A DNA stretch of 64,000 nucleotides from Diatrype stigma (lineage: Eukaryota; Ascomycota; Sordariomycetes; Xylariales; Diatrypaceae): the NCBI GenBank assembly GCA_022225965.2, contig JAKJXP020000009.1:310001-374000 (forward strand), read 5' to 3'. Positions 1 through 11,198 of this stretch are shown here, in pieces; position 1 is the stretch's first letter; each line of letters opens with the position of its first letter. The position numbers and the translations under genes are program-made. The notes beneath the pieces were generated by a model. It saw only the letters and a program-made list of their open reading frames with translations, was not told where the DNA came from and ran no database searches.

Positions 1-1404
1 TTCGACATTGTCGAAGCTCTGCGTGAACCGATACTGCAGCGCAATCCAGACTTTACATCTTTTCTAGATGCACTTAGGGATCTAGCAATTCATCCCGACT
101 CTCAGCCCGACCTAGTTGCCCTAAATCTCAAGGAGAGAGAAATATGGTCAGATATGTACGCGCTACTCCATCTGGCTGTTGAGAGCGGGCAAGAGCATCT
201 GGTGCGATTTTTGGCGAACGAATGCCCAGAAAGATTGAAGTCTGACTTCGAGCATGGACAACGGGAATTTTCCACGTCAGCGCATGGGATTTGGAGTCAA
301 CAACTTTGTACAGCGATTCGAAATGGGAACGAACAAATCGTCCGCCTTCTCGTGGACGAGTACAAAGCTGACATAAATGCGGGAAACTACTGGGGGCGTA
401 CACCACTCCATATAGCGGCCACTTGCGGGCATGAGCAAATCGCCCGCCTTCTCGTGGACGAGTTCAAAGCTGATATAAATGCGAGAAGCTATTGGGGGCT
501 AACACCACTCCATGAAGCGGCCATGGGAGGGCGTGGACGTATTGTCCAGTTCTTGATTGACGAATGCATGGTAGATCCAGTCTCACGCAACCACCAAGCT
601 GTAACGCCTCTTCATCTTATCACAAACAGATTTTGCTCAGACAATGTTTCACGAAACATTGTAAAGACTATATCGAGGGCAGCAATTGAGAAGCATGGTC
701 CTAATATGGACTACCGTGACAAGGCTGGGAATACCCCTCTTCACGGATGCGTGAATTCCGCAGTGGCGTCCGCCCTACTAGAATATGCCAGGATCGACTC
801 CAATGCAAAGAATATCAAAGGGGAAACACCACTTCACATTGAAGCCCGTCACCACAAGTATCAAACCATGCGTGTATTGCTCAATACTCATGGAACTGAC
901 CCGAACATCCAGGACCGGTCTGGTGATACTCCGCTTCATCAAGCAGCCGCCTGTGACAATCATTACCATTACAGTGACCAGGCCGTTCGTATTTTACTTG
1001 ACGAACCTCGGGTGGACGTAAATGCAAGGAATATCTTGGGACGATCGCCACTACACGTGGCTGCCGTAGCGGGGGGTGCAGGATCTATTGAAATTGGGAG
1101 AGCCCCAAGTGGGAGCGTTGCGAAGAATTGGAATCCCAAGGCTTCTTCACTATTGCATATCATTTGGCCAAACCTACCAAGTGACTGGCTTTGCCTAGGG
1201 ATGAAAGTAGAGACAATACGTTTGCTTCTTAGCCACGGAGCAGACATTACGGCTGTTGATAACTCAGGGGATACTGCATTGGACCTCCTTAAAGGCTGCA
1301 TGGTTATTGTAGGCCATGAGAAACGTTGGGGTATGGCCCTCCTTCGACGGCCGCTGACCAATAGCTTCCTACCTCCTGAGCTGAGGGGTCTAAGCATACG
1401 GTAG
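1..1404 (+). CDS. Ankyrin-repeat protein, 5' partial
   Basis: The frame is open from the first base to the TAG at 1402-1404 (467 codons seen), so the N-terminus lies outside the window and the first internal ATG (154) is probably not the start. About nine to ten ankyrin repeats are visible, each with a TPLH-type core (WGRTPLHIAA, WGLTPLHEAA, GNTPLHG, GETPLHI, GDTPLHQAA, GRSPLHVAA), ending in HGADITAVDNSGDTALDLL. Ankyrin repeats bind proteins; in fungi such proteins are often the C-terminal half of NACHT/NLR-like or other large multidomain proteins, but no such domain is visible here. Two neighbouring repeats (331-420 and 433-522) are nearly identical at the DNA level, pointing to a recent internal duplication. 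The cellular role is unknown. Confidence 0.85.
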   Translation, partial: FDIVEALREPILQRNPDFTSFLDALRDLAIHPDSQPDLVALNLKEREIWSDMYALLHLAVESGQEHLVRFLANECPERLKSDFEHGQREFSTSAHGIWSQQLCTAIRNGNEQIVRLLVDEYKADINAGNYWGRTPLHIAATCGHEQIARLLVDEFKADINARSYWGLTPLHEAAMGGRGRIVQFLIDECMVDPVSRNHQAVTPLHLITNRFCSDNVSRNIVKTISRAAIEKHGPNMDYRDKAGNTPLHGCVNSAVASALLEYARIDSNAKNIKGETPLHIEARHHKYQTMRVLLNTHGTDPNIQDRSGDTPLHQAAACDNHYHYSDQAVRILLDEPRVDVNARNILGRSPLHVAAVAGGAGSIEIGRAPSGSVAKNWNPKASSLLHIIWPNLPSDWLCLGMKVETIRLLLSHGADITAVDNSGDTALDLLKGCMVIVGHEKRWGMALLRRPLTNSFLPPELRGLSIR

Positions 1405-3453
1405 TTAAGGCGCACATGTTGGATTCTTGTAAAAGAAAGGACACGTTGAGCTAGCTTTCAGGGAGAGATCTTCGCATTTCTGCGGTGTTGCTTAGGCATA
1501 ACAACCATCCTTCGAAACTGCCATTGTACATGAGTGGCTTTATAGTTTGGATTTCGACGTGGGGTCCAGATTTAGGACTTTTCCCTAACCTTTCTTGTAG
1601 TTAATCAGGCGCCCTTCTTGATTATCCCAACTTAGAAATTAGTATAAGATCCGACGCCTAAACAATGAGCCCTCCCGTAAAGGCTGCCGGAGTGTCAATC
1701 CACTCCACCCACTCCATCAACAAACCATTATCGTGGAGAGGAGCGGACGAACTTTACGAGCGTATCGATAAATTTGAATGGATATGAGCGGTCGTGGATG
1801 TCGTGAACACTCATAAGAATAAAGACCGTACAGACCAAAATAAGGGCTGGTCGGAACCAAGGGCCCATATTTTGTCAATCTCGACGAGTATCCTTTGTGC
1901 GACTAACCCCTATTCAAGTCCGTGCAACCCTTGTTTTCACAAGTATCTACGATTACAAGCTAATGGACATGCAGTGAACACGAAACATGAGGCCTCGCGA
2001 ATGGATGGAGAAGGCTCGTATTCACAGATCCGTAGACACATCATGGACGCCGTGGAGTGGTTGACGCCCTGGCAGCTGTTTTATCGCTCCGGACTGAGGC
2101 TTCTAGAGGGGAAGCCATGGAAGGGTAAGTCCGAAAGTCGTCGATGTATTTCTTTGGTGCCAGATTGTTAGATACTCAGTATAGACAGTATCTAGTAAGG
2201 AAACGATAATCCGACTCCTTCCGTGGCAGCTGCGTGGACGCTAAGGGAAGAAGCCCCTATCATATAGAGCAGCTGATGAACCACTGCTAGTCCAGTACTA
2301 TCCATATGTAATTGTGCCCAGCCCTTTAAGCCAGGTTTTAATCGTGGTCTGAATGAAATATAAGTAAGTCTCTAGAGTTAAAGCAGAGTGTGCTCTTGCC
2401 TATTAATTAGTCAACCATTATTAATTGAAAAGCCAAGAATTCTGCAATAAACACACGATGGCATCATACCGGCATTGCGCCCCCATATGGTCCTGATCGA
2501 CACGGTACTTGATTCCACCCACACAGGCTTCATAGTACAAAGAGCACACACCTATGGCTCAAATTAGTGACTAAAGTGGACAGGAGGGGGCGCATCTCGA
2601 GGACACTTTCCTCCCGAAATGGTCTGTTCCGTCATATCTATGAGATCCCGGCGCGCGCCTGTCCTGAGTCTTGGATGCGGACAACCCAAGCTGCCAAGTT
2701 AAGTAACCTCCAAGCGCCAAGATTCACGACTTCCATCTCCAGCACCCAGGATGTCTATCCCGCACAAAGACACTCCGGCTTGAGCCTTAAGTTGACGTGC
2801 AACGGAATAACTTAATCAATGCTTCTCTTCCCACTTGGGAAGACACGGAGTAGCTGTGCGGCCGATCGACGATTTGTTTTCTGCTCCTAACTAGGTGCGA
2901 GGGGGAATTTTGGGGAAAGGGGGAGGTTCCGGCATTGACAATCATGCCGCGGAGACTGGCGCGCGATGTCTCATTTGGCAGGTGAGCCCGCTTATCCCTG
3001 GTTCCCTGGAATTTACGACCGAGGACTCCCACGCTCGGCGGTCTGGGCAGCGCACCTTCTATGGTGCGATGCCTAGCTTCTGGCTGGGTAAGAGCGGTTT
3101 CTCCGTACGGCAGTACCAACTAGCCGGGTGCCATTGAACAAGATGTCTTGATTTACCTGGCATGCGACGGATGACGTTGGGGCCGCTGACAATGTTTACG
3201 AAGGGAACCCTAAGGGACGGCCCTCTCGGGGAAGGAAGGGGGCAGCGACTTTGGAACACCTACATGTGCCTACCTAGGTACTTTGGCTGTCCTATGTAAA
3301 ACCAAGCCAGGGAGGGCGCCGTAAATACAGCAGTGAACATAACTTAGTTCATAATACAGTGGCTATTATTATCTATCCCACTGCCGTATTTTCTGCATTC
3401 GACTTGGAATTAACTAACGGACGCGCTGTGCTGTACTGTACTGGCTTGTCAGG
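1405..3453. other. Intergenic, no supported gene
   Basis: Only short unrelated open frames occur here, none with coding-like composition or a recognisable domain. The last 200 bases before 3454 should hold the promoter of the downstream dehydrogenase gene, but no clear TATA box is visible. Confidence 0.5.
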
Positions 3454-5188
3454 ATGTTGGGACAAGCAATCATCGGTATCGCGGCCGTGGGCCTAGCTTT
3501 GCCAGGCGCATCCGCGCAGAACTGCAGTTCTCTGACTCCTGTGGCGGAGCCGGTCGTGGCCGAAGGATACGAAGCGCGCGTGATCCTGAACAACTTGAAA
3601 AGCCCGCGCCACCTGGTCGTCGACGGAGAGGGCAACCTGCTGGTCGTGCAACAGGGAGGCGTTGGTATCAGCCGGGTTGTCCTGGAGGAGACGGCAGATG
3701 GGAAGGTGTGCGTAGCGTCAAACGACGTGCTCATTTCCGATGCAGCGGTAAGAAATATAACATAGGCAGCCAACCGGTCTCATCCCCCGAAGCTCAAATA
3801 AGAAAGAAAGAGATGGAAGATAACAACAACAAAAAGGAAGCTCCCGGGAGATGAGAGGACGAGGAGCCCTTTGCTGACCTGAGACAAAAACAGCTGAACC
3901 ACGGCATCGCGCTCACGCCCGACGGCAGCACGCTCTTCGTCTCGAAGCCGTCCAGCGTCGAGGCGTACCCATACGACGCAGCGACCGGGACCGTGGACGC
4001 GGAGGGGAAGAAGACGGTCATCGGCGGCATGGCGAGCACCGGGCACATCACGCGGTCGCTGCTGGTGCCCGCGGCGGCGCCCGACCTCCTCTTCGTGACG
4101 CGGGGCTCCAACGCCAACATCGACAACGGCACGACCGACGCCGCGACGGCGCGCAGCATCCTGAAGGCGTTCAACATCACGGAGCTCCTCGGCCAGGCCG
4201 AGCCGGTCGACTACGCGGCCGGCGGCGAGATCGTCGGCTGGGGCCTGCGGAACTCGGTCGGGCTGGGGGAGGACCCCGCGACGGGCGGCATCGTATGTTA
4301 TCCCCCTTCCCCCCCGCCACAGCATTTTTCTTTTCTTCTTCTTTCGCTGATGCTGACGGATGAACCCGCGCGCGCGCACAGTGGACGGTCGAGAACTCAG
4401 CCGACGAGGTGCACCGCAGCGGGGTGGACCTGCACAACGAGAACCCGGGCGAGGAGCTGAACTACCACGGCGTGGCGGGCGACGCGGCGAACGCGCTCTT
4501 GGGCGCCAACTACGGCTACCCGGTGTGCTTCGCGGCGTGGGCGACGGGCGACATCCCCGAGGGCGGCGGCGTCACCGTGGGCTCGCAGTTCGGCGGCGTC
4601 GACGGCACGCCCTTCGAGGAGGTGGTGGCGTCGGCGTCGAGGGCGGCGGCGCCCGCCCTGCCCGAGATCGACGCGTTCTGCCGCGCCGAGCGCCAGGGCC
4701 CGCGCCTCGTGTTCCCCGCCCACACGGCGCCGTTAGACGTCAGGTTCAAGGCGGACGGGAGCGCGGCCTTCGTCACGTTCCACGGCAGCTGGTGAGTGGC
4801 CAATGCGAGCATCGCGACCTGATCACGACATCCCTGTCTTCTTTCTTTTTGTTCCTTCTCATTCATGACCTGACCCCCTAACTACCAACCTACAATTTCT
4901 ACATCCCCGCCAAGGCGCCTTCATAGGGCAAGCCAAGACTGACACAGGCCCTGCAGGAACCGCGACCCGCCCGACGGATATCGCCTGGGCAGGATCGAAT
5001 TCAGCAACGGGCAGCCTGTGGCGGAGGTGTCGGACACGGAGGCCATCAACTACATCGTGCGGAACCAGGACAACGCGCAGTGTCCCGGCGACTGCTTTCG
5101 CCCGGTGGGGCTCGCGTTCGATGCCAAGGGTCGGCTCTACATGACGAGCGACGCCACCGGCGAGCTGTTCGTGATTACCGGCGCTTAG
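3454..5188 (+). CDS. Secreted sorbosone/pyranose dehydrogenase-like quinoprotein (AA12-type)
   Basis: Four exons join in frame: 3454-3747, 3894-4292, 4382-4791 and 4957-5188, giving 444 aa. Donors are gtaaga, gtatgt and gtgagt; acceptors are acag, acag and gcag. Residues 1-21 form a signal peptide ending ASA before QNCS, so the protein is likely extracellular. The body is a beta-propeller of the glucose/L-sorbosone dehydrogenase family. LKSPRHLVVDGEGNLLVVQ is blade-like, and HGSWNR at residues 365-370 is a family hallmark, formed across the last splice site. Fungal AA12 members are PQQ-dependent and oxidise sugars such as fucose or glucosone; that activity is inferred from the family, and the real substrate is unknown. 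The gene stands in tandem with an alcohol dehydrogenase, with no sign of shared regulation. Confidence 0.85.
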
Positions 5189-6003
5189 GCGCGGCATGGA
5201 ATGGCCTGACGGTAATACCTACATGAGCGGGAATGCCCAGTTAGCCCCTTCAGCTCCTTGTGTTTTGAATCTGTTCGATCCCGGATTCCTGGTAGACTCG
5301 CGAATTCACTTACACCGCATCGCTACAGCATCTACATAGTTACTCAACAGTCCTTAACGAAATGAATAACTATTCATCCGTCTTTTCCCATATTTTCATG
5401 GTCTATGTGATGATATCTTCTTTAGAAACCCGTGACCACAAAATTTGACGCAAGTACTTGAAAATATGGGGCGATGTGCAAGATCCGAAATTGTAGTTCG
5501 GAAATATGCACCGACTTGACGCCTGTAATCCCGAATACACGTGACGACTTCCCCATCAACATGTCGGACATAGAGTAGAAACTGGTCGATAGTTCCCCTG
5601 AACTTAGTTATCTACCTTCGGCCTTCTCATGAGCTTTGGTCTAACCCAGGACAACCAGGAGACTATATCCGACGATAGTGCACACGATGGTGCGGGCAAA
5701 ATGCATGGACTTTAGCATTGGGCTCGCTGCTTAGCCGATACTACTTGCGGAGGCTTCTGTTTGCAGTGCGAAGCGGAAATATCGGGGAGACCACCAAACA
5801 ATGGAAGATGCAGGTGCTTCAGAGAGAGAAAAGGCTGGGGGTTCGCTCTCCTGGAGCTCGCCACTACGTGTTATAAAAAGGGGGTTTGCTCTCTACTTGA
5901 TTCAAAATGTTGATTCCCATAGGGAACAAACGCTCTTCAACAGCCTCACAATCTCAGAGTTCACGGTACCTAGTCATCACACGTCATCACAAGGATAAAC
6001 GCG
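5189..6003. other. Intergenic: promoter and 5' leader of the alcohol dehydrogenase
   Basis: No gene is seen. The right end carries a TATA box (5871-5878) and a leader with an out-of-frame ATG at 5907. Several AT-rich stretches lie at 5330-5560 without recognisable sites. Confidence 0.5.
5871..5878 (+). promoter_or_regulatory. TATA box of the alcohol dehydrogenase gene
   Basis: TTATAAAAAG lies about 130 bp upstream of the ATG at 6004, and pyrimidine-rich sequence follows. Position and sequence fit a core promoter; no transcript evidence is available. Confidence 0.55.
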
Positions 6004-7113
6004 ATGGCAACCATATCCAAAACGATGCGCGCGGCCCAGGTTGTAGCCTTCCACGAGCCGTACCAGATCCGCGAGGTGCCCGTGCCGTCGGAGCTGCAGC
6101 CCCACGACGTGCTGATCAAAGTCGCCGTGGCCTCGCACTGCCACACGGACTTCAACGTCGCCAAGGGCCACTGGGCCACGCCGCTGCCCTGCACGGGCTC
6201 GCACGAGGGGGCCGGGACCGTGGTCGCGGTCGGCGCGGCCGTCTCGGACTCGCGCCTGCTGGCGGTCGGCGACCGCGTCATGGGCGGCATGCTCGTGCAC
6301 CCCTGCGGGTCGTGCGACGACTGCGCGGGCCCCGAGGAGACCAACCGCCAGTACTGCGCCCGCATGGCGGGCGGCTACAACGGCGTGACGGCCGACGGCT
6401 TCTTCGCCGAGTACGTGCGCACGGACGCGCGCCACACGGCGCGGCTGCCCGACGCGATCCCGCTCGTCGAGGCCAGCCCGCTGGCGTGCGCGGGCCGCAC
6501 CGTCTGGAGCGCCATCCGCCGGGCGGGGCTCGGCGCCGGCCAGACGCTGGCGATCGTCGGCAGCGGGGGCGGGCTGGGCCATCTGGCCGTGCGGTTCGCG
6601 AAGGCGCGCGGGTTGAAGGTCGTCGGCATCGACGTGCGGGATGAGGGGCTGGAGGTCTCGCGCCAGAGCGGCGCCGACTGGGTGGTTGACGCGAGGATCG
6701 GCAAGGCGGCCGTCGTCGAGGCCGTGCGGGCCGTGACGCCGGGCCGGGGAGGGGCCGACGCCACGATGACGGTGTCGTTCGCGCGCGAGTCGACGGCGCT
6801 GGCGTGCGCGGTCACCAGGATGCACGGCACGGTGCTGCAGGTGGCGGAGCCGGACGTGGTGGAGATCCCGCCGGACGAGCTGGTGTTCCGCGATATCCGG
6901 GTCCGGAGCACGCTGATCGCCTCGGGGGACGAGTCGAGGGACATGCTCGCGTTCGTGGCCGAGCACGGCATCCGCGTCAAGACGAGGTTGTTTTACGAGC
7001 TGGACAGCATATTCGATCTGGTGGGAGAGGCGCAAAGCTCGGCGATGACGGGTAAGGCTTGTCTGGTTATTGATCCGGAACAGGTCAAGGCGGACACCGA
7101 CAGGGCTGCTTGA
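6004..7113 (+). CDS. Zinc-dependent alcohol dehydrogenase (MDR superfamily)
   Basis: This is an intronless frame of 369 aa, a usual length for medium-chain dehydrogenases that oxidise alcohols or reduce aldehydes with NAD(P). Catalytic zinc ligands fit C46 (SHCHTDF), H67-E68 (GSHEGAG) and C162 (ACAGRTVW). The structural zinc lobe has C101, C104, C107 and C118. The last gap holds ten residues instead of the usual seven, a small insertion in the lobe. The Rossmann motif GSGGGLG is at 186-192, and the acidic D210 after the second strand suggests NAD over NADP. No targeting signal is seen, so the protein is probably cytosolic. The substrate cannot be told. A TATA box lies 130 bp upstream, and an ATG at 5907 opens an out-of-frame reading frame overlapping this start. 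Confidence 0.92.
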   Translation: MATISKTMRAAQVVAFHEPYQIREVPVPSELQPHDVLIKVAVASHCHTDFNVAKGHWATPLPCTGSHEGAGTVVAVGAAVSDSRLLAVGDRVMGGMLVHPCGSCDDCAGPEETNRQYCARMAGGYNGVTADGFFAEYVRTDARHTARLPDAIPLVEASPLACAGRTVWSAIRRAGLGAGQTLAIVGSGGGLGHLAVRFAKARGLKVVGIDVRDEGLEVSRQSGADWVVDARIGKAAVVEAVRAVTPGRGGADATMTVSFARESTALACAVTRMHGTVLQVAEPDVVEIPPDELVFRDIRVRSTLIASGDESRDMLAFVAEHGIRVKTRLFYELDSIFDLVGEAQSSAMTGKACLVIDPEQVKADTDRAA

Positions 7114-8629
7114 TAAGTACCTAGAGTTACGCTTCCTCGTGAGGAGCCTTGGTTAATAGACATATCATTAGATGCATCGCTATGTATTTCGCCGAGGACT
7201 AGCTACTGTAAGTCGGTAGACATCCAATGCATGATCGGCAATGTTCTGCAACAGGCGACGGTCCAAAAATAATATTGGCAACAGAACGGGCAGAACGGTG
7301 TAACCAGGCAGCCCAGCAACCCGAGCAACCGGATAAACCACACACCAATGGGTCTGGCTCTGTGTGACATGAATCTACGAGTTGCATTCGCGTAACCAGT
7401 CAATTGGTTGGTCCTTGGTGAAAGAACTCGAACTCGCCGCAGGAATGAAGAGGGCGCCCATGGCCCGTCTTGTGGCTGCCGAATGCGTACAATGTGGCTT
7501 ATAACCAGGCAACTACAGGGAGTCAGTTAAGCGCTACAGGGATGGTGAGAGACCGTTGCCGGGCCAAATGCAAGTAATCCCAACCCAATCGATCTGATGG
7601 GAGGGGCTCCGGATCTTATCGTGCTTCTGCAGCTGGCAAGGGTCTCACTGCTCAGCAATGCCTGCGCGGCACTGCAGGGCTCCTCCCGGCCAACCATGGA
7701 ATACAAGGAACACAAGGAACACACAAGATGAGACAGGCAGTTGACAAGGAAACAGACAGGATTTGCATGCGGCGATCCTGCGATCTTACTATGGGTCGGA
7801 TTCTATATCTATCTAGTCATCTAGTCTAGGTATCCAGGTAATTGCAAGATTGCGAATGCTGCCCTGTGAACATCATGTTATATCCGCACTGCACTCCCTG
7901 AATCACACACTGGGGATTCCATCACTTCACCGCATCATCAATTACAGCGACTGACAAGCTTCCCTACACCATCTGACAGCTCCGTAGCATTGCGATTCCA
8001 GCTCGGTTCCAGCTCTAGCTCCGGTCTAGACATTTAAAGTTCATCTGAATAAGGCGTCCCCGTTCTTGCGCAAGGACTAAGCATTAGCCTAGAAGCTTAA
8101 ATCATCTGAAGAATGAGGTCATAAGTGATCGCATCAAAACTTTACTTGTACTGCATCAGTTCTACCTGCTTACATCAAGTACCTACATACCCAGGCCTAC
8201 CTAGAGATACTCAGGGAATCCACTTCCCGCAACTGCTGCTTCAGCTATATCTCAAGCATCATCGATTGACAAGCATCCGAAAATAAATCAGAATATATCC
8301 GACGATCCTATTCTTCAAAAGGGAAAATCACCCTACCCCCCTTATCATCCACCCATAGAATAATCTAGCGCCAAAAATCGTAGGAACACTCTACCCTCCA
8401 CCAGCAAGATTATCTCGATCAAAGTGGGCACACAAGTGATCAAGAGAGCCACAGCTACGATCACCACGTCGCTTCACTCACGACAGTAGTTCCGAAAGAA
8501 AGAGCATTCGATCCAGCTCGCTCCAGTGCCTCGCTTCGCCGGCGCTGCAACCGAACAACGGAGAGCAAGCAGGCCAACCAACCACTCAACTCAACTCAGC
8601 TAGTTGATCTACCAACCCATAAACCAGCC
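7114..8629. other. Intergenic: probable long 5' region of the MARVEL gene
   Basis: No coding region is supported. From about 7900 the sequence becomes CA/CT-rich on the plus strand, as in fungal 5' leaders, so the MARVEL-gene transcript may have a leader of several hundred bases. Confidence 0.4.
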
Positions 8630-9255
8630 ATGGAGTTCATCAAGTCCATCCTGCGGCTCCTGCAGCTCCTCTGGGTGCTCCTCGCCACGGCCCTGCTCGG
8701 CAACGTGGTCGCGACCAATGGCGGGCGCGTCGGCACGCCGGCCTTGCACTTCACCATGTTCGTGTGCGCCATCAGCTGGCTGACGGTGCTATACGGCCTC
8801 GTGGCGCACTTCGTCGCCGCCATCGCCGTGCCTATCGCCCTCCTGGCCCTCGACGCCCTCGCCACCCTGTTCACCTTCATCGCCGCCGTCGTGCTGTCCG
8901 CGAAGCTGACCGCCGTCAACTGCAAGAACCTGGTAAGCCTCTATCCCCCCTCCTCCCCCTTTCCCCTTTTTTCTTTTTTTGGATTTTGCTTCGTCGATGT
9001 AATCGCGGGTCCTCACCTACTACACCCTCACTGACAACCCCCTCGTGGATTGCGCAGGACGGCAAGGATCCGAGCTACATCGCGTTCGGGTCGTCGAACG
9101 ACGAGAAGCGGTGCCGTGAGATCCAGGGCGGCATCGTCTTCCTGTGGTTCCTGTTCGCCACCTTCGGCGCCTCCCTCTTCTTCGTCTTCAAGGACTTCCG
9201 GCTCGGCGGCGGTTCCATCCGCAGAGGTCCCAACATGTCCCAGATCGGTGTCTAG
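8630..9255 (+). CDS. Four-helix MARVEL-domain membrane protein
   Basis: Two exons, 8630-8932 and 9058-9255, join in phase 0 (donor gtaagc, acceptor gcgcag) to give 166 aa. Four hydrophobic helices are visible at about residues 9-28, 40-62, 64-92 and 128-148, with a cysteine-containing polar loop between helices three and four. This is the MARVEL layout; fungal relatives include Nce102-type eisosome proteins and other small tetraspan proteins of unknown role. The short C-terminal tail is basic and cytosolic-looking (RRGPNMSQIGV). Likely location is plasma membrane or endomembranes. The call rests on topology and length rather than a diagnostic motif. Confidence 0.75.
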
Positions 9256-10014
9256 GGAACTGATGCGAGCGGTGAAAAGAAAGGTGTGATGATGAACCAT
9301 AACGATGATGATGATGATGGTGGGAGGTTCCGGCTGGATGAATCTGGCATTCTGTAGTTATATGTATGAAGGATGAGAGATGTGCGTCAAAAGCCGGCGC
9401 AGCCGCTACTACGAAGGGTGGAATGGGAGTACCGGGACGGGCAATACTGGGACAAGACGAGTGCCAGGACATGAGGAGTACCGGCTGTTTGCCTTATGTC
9501 ACAGTTGTTATCCCACAGGTAGGGGATTACTCGGCGTTGGTTGGGGTTGTGGGAGTTTATGGGTCGTAAGACACGATAGGACATGGTGTTTAGTAGGGAT
9601 TCTAAGGGTAGTTAGGGAGATATGGATACGAGCAGCTTCACTTGTATTGCGTGATCATTGATATAATATTGTGTCATGGCTAATTAGTTTATAGTACAAA
9701 GCCATGGTTTGCTCCAAAAGAAGATTCAATCCCTTACTCAAACATCCCTCCTACACAGTCAGCAGCTGCTTTGTAGAACCAGGAGCACTGATATTGAAAG
9801 TGAAGCGTTACGCTCCAACATAGCAAACCCTTCCAGCTCCTTCCGAAAACGCCCAAGCTCCAGGGTATCGCGATGTCGTAAGTAGCCCGTTCCATACCTG
9901 CTGTCTATGGTGATGACGATGGTGCGCCCAGAAAGCACTATACCCCTCCACCTGAATGAACTGCGGATCTCCTCGATGGGACGCCGTCCCGAACCAAGCC
10001 TCTCATCGTTCTCT
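9256..10014. other. Convergent intergenic region
   Basis: This is the 3' flank of the MARVEL gene (plus) and of the BTB gene (minus). An ATG/GAT trinucleotide run sits near 9303-9320. Nothing else is recognisable. Confidence 0.4.
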
Positions 10015-11064
10015 TCAAGGATCCACCGCCAGAGCATGCAGCAGAACTTCCCTCGACCACCGGGCATAAGCTACAGGATTCCTCTCCAGCAGGAGATCAG
10101 CACGATCGCCTTGGACTCTCCTGATTACTTCCCGGCGACGTTCCAGCATGTCCCGGAGCACGTGGCTCTGTTCCGCAAAGTTCAGCCGGCCGAGAGCCCA
10201 GTCGAGGTCTTGAGGCCCATGATGTTGAACGGCTGCAAGGAGCGTGTCGAGCAGCACTCTGTACAAGGCCGGGTCCGTTGCCTCGCTGAGTCCAAGCAAG
10301 CAGCCGTGCTGGCAGAGCAGGGGATGGTCCTGCGGAAACAGCCTGGTCCCGGGCGGGTTGTCATGCGAGTTACAGCTGCCGAAAAGCAGCAGCGGGTACA
10401 AAAATGCCGTAACGGCACGGACGAATGGCTCGACGCCCAAGGCCTCGCCCAGTAGCTTGCACTGAACTAGATGGCACACCATGCAAAAGTCGACCGAGAT
10501 AACCCCATCTATGAATGAAACTGTGTGCTGCCGCACCCAGTCGCTTGGGCCGGCAAAGAAAAGCCCGTCTATCTCGCGCCCGTCCCAGTAGGGATTGGTA
10601 ACGCCTAGCCACTCGGCAAAGAGGGACACGCTATACTGGGTCGCATGGTGCTCGGCCTCGGTTAGCAGGAAGCGGTGGCGGCTCCCCGGCGTCATCGGGT
10701 TGTCTATCAGGGGTGCGAAGTAGGTGGAGCAGTCGGCGAGTCTCCGGGCATGGGCGTAGTACTGCTGGCCCGTCTCGACCTCGAGGACGAGGACGTCGTT
10801 CGCGTTGACGTCTTCATCCGGGGGACTAGATTGTAAATGATTAGTTGACGTTGCGTTGTTCTTGCTATTGTTATTGTTATTGTTCCTGTCGCCACTGCCT
10901 ACTGTGGTCGGCGATATCAAAGATGACAGGAACATAAGACAAGGAGCAAAGGGTCGGTCTGGGTATCTGGTGAGAAAACTTACGGGCCATGCAATGGTGG
11001 AAAGGGCACTGGAGCAGGCGCACCCGCATGCCCAAAACCAGGTGCAGGCACAGGCGCGAGCACA

Positions 11065-11107
<43 letters not shown>

Positions 11108-11198
11108 GCATATGCGCAGGCACATGCGCAGGCACAGGAGCAGGCATAGGATATCCCATAGGATATCCCTCTCGGGGCCCTCGATGAACTGGAGGCAT
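10015..11198 (-). CDS. BTB/POZ-domain protein with a Pro-Ala-rich N-terminus
   Basis: Proposed model: exon 1 is 11198-10984 and exon 2 is 10825-10015, giving 341 aa. The donor is gtaagt at 10983; the acceptor tctag at 10826 lies just after a CTAAT branch-point-like word. The join is in frame. Exon 1 encodes MPPVHRGPREGYP followed by a Pro-Ala tandem repeat made of a 12-base unit. Exon 2 holds the BTB/POZ fold (NDVLVLEVETGQQYYAHAR, then STYFAPL), expected to mediate dimerisation or Cullin-3 binding. No zinc finger, Kelch or BACK domain is evident. An alternative is a single-exon start at 10935, which would translate the intron into an Asn-rich stretch; the splice signals favour the two-exon model. 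Function is unknown. Confidence 0.7.
11040..11135. repeat. 12-bp GC-rich minisatellite inside the BTB gene
   Basis: A unit close to gcgcgggcaaag is repeated about four to five times, flanked by degenerate gcaggcacaggc-type units. On the minus strand it encodes the Pro-Ala-Pro-Leu repeats of BTB exon 1. Its length being a multiple of three keeps the frame when copies change. Confidence 0.8.

Noticed and set aside
1794..2171. 125-codon open frame
   Set aside because: It lacks an ATG at its beginning and has no coding-like composition or recognisable motif.
5907..6644. 245-codon Arg/Gly/Ala-rich frame overlapping the alcohol dehydrogenase
   Set aside because: It is a phase shadow of GC-rich codons of the dehydrogenase. 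Only its ATG matters, as a possible upstream start, and that is reported separately.
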